Positions 59,201 to 64,000 of a stretch of 64,000 nucleotides of DNA are shown here, piece by piece (within the stretch, counting starts at the first letter, position 1; each line of letters begins with the position of its first letter). The translations under genes were made by a program, and so were the position numbers. Origin of the DNA: Atriophallophorus winterbourni. Lineage: Eukaryota > Platyhelminthes > Trematoda > Plagiorchiida > Microphallidae. The notes below the pieces were generated by a model. That model was not told the DNA's origin. It saw only the letters and a program-made list of their open reading frames with translations, and searched no databases. The stretch lies in NCBI GenBank assembly GCA_013407085.1, contig JACCGJ010020263.1, positions 62,001 to 126,000 of the forward strand, read 5' to 3'.

Positions 59201-62200
59201 CGACTTCTTGATAAGCTAGTTTCATCTCGGCATCATAAGGATTAACGTGCATAACACTTAATGCGCAAATGATTACGTAAACAGTGAATCAACAGACGCT
59301 TTTCACGCCTGTACACTAAATAAACAATATAGGGATTACCACAGCCTGTAGGGGATGTGATCAATTGTGTTGATCTCACCTTTCTATCTTCGAGAACTCA
59401 GGATTGGTCAGGAAAATACAATTTAAACAATTCGCTCTTCTAGGCGATATGTCTATCACGAACAATATTAGACATCAGTGGCTAACAAGCGATTCTTGTT
59501 TACCTTTTTAATGTTTCATGGCCTGAGGATTCAGATTGTACTGACCCTACCCCATTATTAAAAATAGCACATGTAGTGTTTGTGATGGAAACGCATGTTA
59601 ATACGGATTTATGATTTCATATATGTAATCGAACAGTATATATAAACTTCAACATGCATATATATTCGAAGACTTTTTTCTTGTTTTTCTTGTGTAAGTA
59701 ATTTTACAACATATGCGTTTATTTTCGTACATCTATTCTTCTGACAGTGGGTGAGTGAACCGATTTTTGATTTGAAGTAAACGTAAAATGCTAACTGCTC
59801 ACCACAAGCGTTTATTTGCAATTGATAAGAAGTTGCAGTGTTAGTTCCGATTGAACGCGGGGGATATGAACAGTACCAAATATGTTCTGATCAATTGGTG
59901 AAAGCGGTGAAACTAGGGGCCATAATTAAAACTTGAAAATGTTCAAGCTTTTCCAATATTAGTATCATTGATTGGCAAAGCGGAAATTCAATGTAAGAAC
60001 TTCAGAGGAAGAATATATGTGGTGAAAATAGCAAACAGCAGAACAATACCAGAGCATATATGTATGAAAGTTAAACCAATAGTAAATTTAATGTTTACGT
60101 CCATGTGCTTCTGGGGTGTTTAAAAAGTTAATCCTATGGTGACACGGCGATAGGAAATCTTGACAGGAAATATTTTTTGGGTATATTTGTTTTTCCAACA
60201 ATGTGCATGAGAAGGGATCACTGTGGGTTTTCAGTAAACTGTGGCAAGCACAGTATTATTCACGTACAACATTGTAACGTTTTTGAATATCATTTCGTGT
60301 GATAAGGAATTAATTACTAGCGGTAGACTGTTCCACAAAAAGCTAGCACGAACTTCGTGAAAGTTGCGGCGACAGTTTAATTAGGAATGTGGGATTTGAA
60401 GTCTCCGGAGGTGACTGCGGCTCGGGAGATCGGAACCAATTTTTTAAAGGTGTCTGCGTTGTTGGGACCTCGTATGGATTATTCCCTATGTCAGGATTTG
60501 GTCAGCTCGGATGCGTCTGTGCTCCAAAGTGCACAATCCAAGTATAGGGAGTCGCTGCTCAACGGGTAGATTATACAATCTAGTTACCATTTTGTGCTCA
60601 TGCTTGTGGTGTATAGTCCACAACTGAATGTATGTAGGTATTCAGTATATTTGATAATTGGTGCGTTTTGAAACGGTCGAAAATTAGTCTGAGTAAGCCG
60701 AGTACGCTGCTTGCAATCTAGTAGACGGTCTCGTAATCTAAACTGTGTTTCACATTTTCGCACATCAAGATACCCAGATAGTTCTGCGTTATACTCCACT
60801 GCCAAGCTCAGTGAACCTAATGTTATTGTCTCCAACTGATGACGGCAAACAGTCAGAAACCGGCAGTGGATTGTAATTTCGGCGATGTGCGCAACACATA
60901 ACTTTAAACATACACCTAGTTTATGTAGACAAATCTCGTCTACATAAAACTGTACTCAACATGGTACTTCGATCTCATTCTGCTTACCATTCGAGAGTTC
61001 ATAAATAGCAAAAGTCTAATACAATCTGCATTTGAGAAACACTTTTGAAAATTAAAACTCGGTGATAGGCCATTGTCCGCAATTTGATGTATATGCATTG
61101 ACGGTGAACTCGGAATGATGAATTTCGGAAAAAAATAACACAGAAATGTTTGCCAGAGGATTCGTTTCCTTTTGAGTTCGTGAAATTGTAATGGTTGACC
61201 AGTTTTCGTTTCTCCATCTATGCACCCTTGAAAATGTAAAATGAGACTCATGTCCTAACATTAATTCGATGCCGTATCCAGGTGTGCAGACTGTGCCGTT
61301 AATATTTATGATGTTAACATCTGTAAACTTGTAACATCTACTTTTAGTGATAACTCAATAAATGTAATGCTTCGCAATAATCAATATTAGGAGCTTTATC
61401 TCAATAATGAAATAAAATATAATTAACGTAGATTGCGTAATGCAATTTAAAATATATTTTAACATGCAGAAAAACAGTACTATCATGAACAATTTTTGAG
61501 ATTTCTAGTAGAGTTCGAAAACAAATAACTACGTAATTTCCATCATTTATTTGTCAATATACAGCTGGACCTAGTGAGTGGTTCATATGAATTGATTTTT
61601 TAACCCGAAATTAATTGTTGAACATTATGGCACTTTTGCGAGATAATATCCAAAAACCGGTCAAAAGACTTTATTATTTTATCAATTCTCTCGGATACAT
61701 TAGGTTTCTGGTCTGATTACAATCTTAGAATGAACATTGTATATTAAGAAATGCGTTTTTACAAATATATCAAATAAGTGTATACTGGTTATATATATAA
61801 TGAGTGTACAGTAACATGCATATTCCAACAGTATAATCAAATCGGTAATCAAATGCTGGCTTGCATATTACTTCTTACGCGAGCTATATTATAATTAAAA
61901 CGGAGTATTCCATCGCATATTATTTCGCCTCGTATTTCTAATGTAAATGGTAGTAATGTTGTTTTCCTGGAAATTATGAAGTCGACATCAGAAATCTTTA
62001 TATTGCTGGTTTGTTAGCACGTTAACAACGTGCATTTTACACAAGTAAACTGCATTTGGCGGTAGTGTTTTGATTGATTCAAAAAACATGAGATCTTGTT
62101 AGTTGAGGTTGGAGTTTAAAAATTTATTTTTCAATTTTTAGGGAACTATTAAATGGGAATTTAATGTTTTGCATATGCGGGTTGCATTTTTTTAAATTTC

Positions 62201-62549
62201 GGTAGTCATTTCTTAGATTATTTTCAGTGAAAGTTGAAAATATATGTGTCGTGTACTTGAAACTAAATGTTGAACAGTTAAATCATTTTCCACCATTTAT
62301 TCTGCATTCACTAGTTTTGCAAGCGCTGGGTAAGTGATGGTCAAAATATAACGATCATTCGAATGACATAAATGTGGCTTGAACATCAACAAATTTAAAA
62401 GCATTGAAATGCACAAACAGCCTTCGAGACTCTATTGGTTTTTTTGTTTTATTTTATTTTAGTACCGCAGCCAAAACAACCACAGGTCACCCAACCCCAA
62501 GTACTACAGTACAAACCATCACCATCACAACGACGGCGACGAAATGCCC
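46093..62549 (+). CDS. candidate micro-exon gene (MEG): secreted protein built from phase-1 mini-exons
   Basis: Exon 1 (46093-46150) encodes a signal peptide. The best following exons are 48535-48585 (51 nt), 49712-49747 (36), 51396-51413 (18), 56106-56123 (18), 56701-56730 (30), 61565-61573 (9), 62315-62329 (15) and 62463-62549 (87). Each has a usable acceptor and donor, a length divisible by three, and stays open when entered in phase 1 (after the first codon base), the phase exon 1 sets. This is the hallmark of trematode MEGs, which encode variable secreted proteins through exon skipping. Two weaker exons (49641-49682, 57387-57395) also fit. The last exon is not seen and may lie beyond the window. 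Short candidate exons can arise by chance, so some members are probably wrong. Transposons fill the introns. Confidence 0.55.
47158..47274 (+). repeat. (TA)n then (GA)n microsatellite
   Basis: A long alternating TA run with a few interruptions passes into nine or so GA units. It lies in the first intron of the candidate MEG. Confidence 0.85.
48535..48585 (+). CDS. MEG exon, 51 nt, phase 1-1
   Basis: The acceptor CTTTTTTATCACAG is strong; the donor is AAAGG|GTATGG. It encodes LISAEPPDRSRKYDQVK. An alternative donor CAA|GTAAAG 7 nt earlier would give 44 nt and change the phase. Confidence 0.5.
49641..49682 (+). CDS. possible MEG exon, 42 nt, phase 1-1
   Basis: The donor GCTG|GTAAGT is excellent but the acceptor (TCTAGAGAGCAG) lacks a pyrimidine tract. 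It encodes a hydrophobic VFIIYYSLIINFDA. It lies only 29 bp before the next exon, which is a very short intron. Weak call. Confidence 0.25.
49712..49747 (+). CDS. MEG exon, 36 nt, phase 1-1
   Basis: TTTCATTACAG acceptor and AAAAGA|GTGAGT donor. It encodes GSDITEAVKDQK in phase 1; the other entry phase tested meets a TGA, which supports the phase. Confidence 0.5.
50880..51240. other. GC-richer block, open on plus strand, unrecognised
   Basis: A 101-codon plus-strand frame (50932-51234) contains CPSCHAFEDFAFQTFL and GFAIVVLELFEVCIGWRC. The base composition differs from its AT-rich surroundings. There is no splice context and no family resemblance. A transposon fragment is likely. Confidence 0.25.
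51396..51413 (+). CDS. MEG exon, 18 nt, phase 1-1
   Basis: TTTATTTTAG acceptor and GTGA|GTAAGT donor, both strong. It encodes IQKRFV plus one base. Confidence 0.4.
   Translation, partial: FKNDS
52810..55372 (+). mobile_element. CR1-like LINE (family of 62.7 kb), split by an RTE insertion
   Basis: The element starts within ORF2 with RRWLTKRNLAWAIHRIARTD, then LLYRTVNNATKLKPGVFPI (to 53219). It resumes at 53690 with RKLNINKSPGADEITPAI, NYRPVILLSV, YLDISKALDRVEH, SGAPQGSALSPLLFL and YINDLP, and catalytic FADD near 54363. The C-terminal tail runs to 55181. Two in-frame stops (TGA at 53217-53219, TAA at 54723-54725) inactivate it. The 3' UTR ends in CTTGGATCTTGAATC (about 55354-55372). It is truncated at the 5' side, so the endonuclease is missing. 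Confidence 0.85.
53249..53682 (-). mobile_element. RTE-type LINE, 5'-truncated insertion with 7-bp target duplication
   Basis: The minus strand opens with VYRMKNGRIPKDLLYGELQL, then RPRLRYKDVCKRDMKGL, WEELALDRSHWRHCVKRRL and the RTE tail RRRATDA..., a Cys/His motif CGRDCSSRIGQFSHSKSC with one stop before it, and a CGAAGAAGGCCAACAAC 3' end. Flanking copies of ACCACCT at 53242-53248 and 53683-53689 are the target-site duplication; removing the insert restores the host LINE frame. Confidence 0.88.
55380..56100. other. intronic or intergenic, nothing recognised
   Basis: Sequence after the LINE 3' end and before the 18-nt MEG exon at 56106. No coding signal. Confidence 0.35.
56106..56123 (+). CDS. 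MEG exon, 18 nt, phase 1-1
   Basis: TTATTTTTATATCACAG acceptor and ATCA|GTAAGT donor. It encodes ITAGAI. A second AG six bases in would give a 12-nt exon, also in phase, so alternative use is possible. Confidence 0.42.
56515..56585 (-). mobile_element. LINE 3' tail remnant
   Basis: On the minus strand, TGAAGCTGTTTTTGATTACC and a (TTGAATC)2 tail match the ends of the LINEs at 55372 and 62711. Only about 70 bases remain. Confidence 0.5.
56701..56730 (+). CDS. MEG exon, 30 nt, phase 1-1
   Basis: TTTCTTAACAAATAG acceptor and CGAAG|GTAAAA donor. It encodes SGRISNELFE. Confidence 0.4.
56731..58280. other. non-coding apart from one possible 9-nt MEG exon
   Basis: AT-rich, no ORF. Other AG...GT pairs of exon-like length occur (57301-57318 region, 57750 region), but their donors are poor. 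Confidence 0.35.
57387..57395 (+). CDS. possible MEG exon, 9 nt, phase 1-1
   Basis: ATTTTTATGCATGTAG acceptor and TCAT|GTGAGT donor. Three codons (xSS). At this size chance is a real alternative. Confidence 0.22.
58283..59425 (-). pseudogene. Penelope-like element 3: endonuclease remnant between inverted repeats
   Basis: The central ORF 59151-58819 reads MNPVKLPQQKTEIVWRAAVS, then SVLMHLKYKNHSGFATNCIY and IECKGCAGVCIGHTSRKLCI followed by NEH. This is the end of the reverse transcriptase plus a GIY-YIG endonuclease (Y of V-Y-I-G changed to C). The catalytic reverse-transcriptase core is missing. Inverted repeats lie on both sides: 58435-58603 and, as reverse complement, about 59228-59421 (shared CTCAGGATTGGTCA, GGATTAACGTGCATAACAC). 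A hammerhead-like motif is at 58354-58400. Confidence 0.82.
58354..58400 (-). ncRNA. hammerhead-like motif of Penelope-like element 3
   Basis: CTGACGA, a perfect stem II GCTTCTG/CAGAAGC and GAAAC are intact, but the following CTTCAC differs from the consensus CGTTACC, which weakens stem III and stem I. It may be inactive. Confidence 0.5.
59426..60235. other. non-coding, nothing recognised
   Basis: AT-rich. A short relative of the repeat at 30060 (GTGATGGAAACGCATG) occurs near 59583. Confidence 0.35.
60240..60840 (-). mobile_element. LINE ORF2 C-terminal fragment, decayed
   Basis: The minus strand in several frames shows LETITLGSLSLAVEYNAELS, a frameshift, then VTRLYNLPVEQRLPILGLCT with LEHRRIRADQILT, and finally RRNFHEVRASFLWNSLPLVI. 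These match the thumb-distal region, the R-R-x-R-x-D motif and the final F-x-W-N-x-L-P of LINE proteins. It is more diverged than the 53-kb and 63-kb copies, so it belongs to another subfamily. Confidence 0.65.
60841..61560. other. non-coding, nothing recognised
   Basis: A 100-codon minus-strand frame (61251-60940) is open but has no family resemblance or splice context. I do not call it. Confidence 0.3.
61565..61573 (+). CDS. MEG exon, 9 nt, phase 1-1
   Basis: The acceptor TTTGTCAATATACAG and donor CCTA|GTGAGT are both good. It adds T-G-P plus one base. Confidence 0.35.
62315..62329 (+). CDS. MEG exon, 15 nt, phase 1-1
   Basis: The acceptor TTCTGCATTCACTAG and donor CTGG|GTAAGT are strong. 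It encodes ILQAL plus one base. It lies 133 bp before the 87-nt exon. Confidence 0.4.
62463..62549 (+). CDS. MEG exon, 87 nt, phase 1-1, Pro/Gln-rich with RRRR
   Basis: TTTTATTTTATTTTAG acceptor and GCCC|GTAAGT donor. It encodes VPQPKQPQVTQPQVLQ, then YKPSPSQRRRRNA. The strong composition bias (Pro, Gln, then four Arg) and both perfect splice sites make this the clearest of the internal exons. RRRR could be a furin-type processing site. Confidence 0.6.
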
Positions 62550-62710
62550 GTAAGTGTAATAAACAGTTTACGCTAATCATGTTTTTTCTCACAAATCTCT
62601 TAACACTTACAGCGTAAATTTCCCAACTGATTAAATTAGCCGATATTTATTTTGCACTTTCATCCAAGTTTAACTTTCTAACAGTATCTCATTATTGAAT
62701 TTCGGGAAGG

Positions 62711-64000
62711 TTCAAGATTCAAGATTCAAGATTCAAGAATTTATGGTTACAAAAAGCACATAGCTTCACAATTACCATATCATAGTAAATATGCGTTCAA
62801 TAAGAGGTATAAAACAATCAATTATACGATGTCACTGGAGTCAAGTAATATGCTTACCCTGAGTCAATACACAGGCATCGTCAAATCGTTAAGTAACAAA
62901 TAATTGTCCAAGGTACGAGTGAATGTTTGGATACAGGGAGAGGTGATAATTGCTTCGGGAAGGCCATTCCACAGGAAACAGACACGTACCGAATAGAAAT
63001 ATCGGCGACAATTAGTACGGGAATGGGGAATTTGTAGTGCCGCTGAGTGGCTACGTGTAATTCCTGATTCACGGTATTTAAACAAATGTTTGAGTTGATG
63101 ATCTGGAGTATTCAATATCTTGTAAGTAATTATAACGTCACTTCGAAGTCTACGTTGAAGGGGAGTGGGGAGCTTTAGCTTTTTCAACCTTTCCTCGTAT
63201 GTAAGGTTTCGATAACCACGAGTTTAGTTGCACGATGATATATCCTGTCAAGCAAGAATATATCTTTTTTCATCCACGGAGTCCATGCTTGCGATGCGTG
63301 TTCCATTGTGGGAATTAAGTAGGTCTTCATGATTCTTGTCAACGTTACAGGCGTAAAGGTTCTGAAGATCCGTCGAAGCATACCTAGAAGCTTTGAAGCA
63401 CGCTTGTAAATTACCTCACAATGCACGCTGTTCTTTAGGCTGCCACATATCCAGACTCCAAGATCCTTCTCCGATTCGGTCCAGCTCAAAATCGTCTGCC
63501 CAAAGTGATATTCGTACTGAAAGAGCTTACCGATTTGCAGTAACTTGCACTTTTGAAAATTGAAAGGCAGTTTATTTCTAACTGACCATTCGTGTAGTGC
63601 ATCTAAATCACTTTGCAGTTTTATGCAGTCTGCAGTTGATTTTATTCGCATCCAAAGTTTAACATCATCCGCAAAAAGAACTACTTTGCATGAGAGCGTC
63701 TCAGGTACATCATTGATGTAAACTAAGAAAAGCACTGGACCGAGAACGGAACCTTGCGGTACACCACTGGAGGTATTAACGGCTCGTGATTGTACCCCGT
63801 TAACTCGAACGGTTGCCTTGCGCCCATTGAGGTAGCTTTTGAACCACACGAGTAGCTGCCCGTCAATACCAATCTGTTTCAGCTTCCGTAGCAACAGGAA
63901 GTGATCAACTCTGTCGAAAGCTTTCGACATATTCAGATAGCACGCGTGCACACTGTCTCCTGCGTCAACCGATTGGGTCCAATCGTTTAATACCGTCAGC
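62711..64000 (-). mobile_element. CR1-like LINE, 3' part, running off the window end
   Basis: The reverse-transcriptase frame enters at 64000 (LTVLNDWTQSVDAGDSVHAC) and continues with YLNMSKAFDRVDH, SSGVPQGSVLGPVLFLVYIN, VVLFADDVKLWMRI and YLIPTMEHASQAWTPWMKKD to 63184. One frameshift near 63190 moves it to 63187-62864 (RRLRSDVIITYKILNTPDHQ, FLWNGLPEAI). The 3' UTR ends in four to five TTGAATC repeats (62711-62739 on the plus strand as ATTCAAG). Catalytic residues are intact; a single frameshift is visible. Same family as 52810-55372. Confidence 0.88.

Noticed and set aside
1..64000. CRISPR arrays, operons or bacterial promoters
   Set aside because: Introns, LINEs and splice signals show a eukaryotic nuclear genome; the only regular array is the 430-bp ribozyme repeat.

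Overview
This window is AT-rich eukaryotic nuclear DNA, most likely from a parasitic flatworm (trematode, probably related to blood flukes). The evidence is combined: very short introns next to kilobase introns, dense CR1-like and RTE-like LINEs, Penelope-like elements, a CsRn1-type Ty3/Gypsy fragment, a tandem Pol III-type repeat carrying hammerhead ribozymes that resembles the schistosome Sm-alpha satellite, and a gene laid out like a trematode micro-exon gene (MEG). No single marker names the species.

Layout. 1-10.3 kb: LINE 3' fragments, then a minus-strand NRF-6-like membrane acyltransferase gene (exons recognised at 10046-9755, 9693-9512, about 9400-9268, about 7087-6870 and 4237-4022). 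A decayed Penelope-like element with inverted terminal repeats lies in one of its introns. 10.3-22.5 kb: mostly non-coding, with a LINE fragment, a broken histone H1 copy, a Cys-rich ORF with a rabphilin/RIM-like zinc pattern, and a decayed Ty3/Gypsy element. 22.5-27.5 kb: a CR1-like LINE with an uninterrupted 935-aa endonuclease/reverse transcriptase ORF, inserted into an older LINE copy. 30.4-33 kb: the 5' exons of a CCDC113/CFAP263-like ciliary coiled-coil gene. 33-36.2 kb: LINE debris, including a PHD-like ORF1.

36.7-42.3 kb: a 430-bp tandem array (three full units and a partial fourth), each copy with a tRNA-like promoter and a hammerhead ribozyme on the minus strand. It abuts the first of two 1.2-kb direct repeats, and these enclose a second Penelope-like element. 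46.05-62.55 kb: a candidate plus-strand MEG. It has a TATA box, a signal-peptide exon ending in phase 1, and a series of 9-87 nt exons that all keep phase 1. Its introns hold a LINE split by an RTE fragment with a visible 7-bp target duplication, a third Penelope-like element with inverted terminal repeats, and more LINE debris. The window ends inside a minus-strand LINE at 62711-64000.

The host genes show no functional link to each other. Retroelements shape most of the window. The two most notable systems are the candidate MEG and the ribozyme-bearing repeat array. All exon joins are read by eye from splice signals, phase and family resemblance; no transcript evidence was available.
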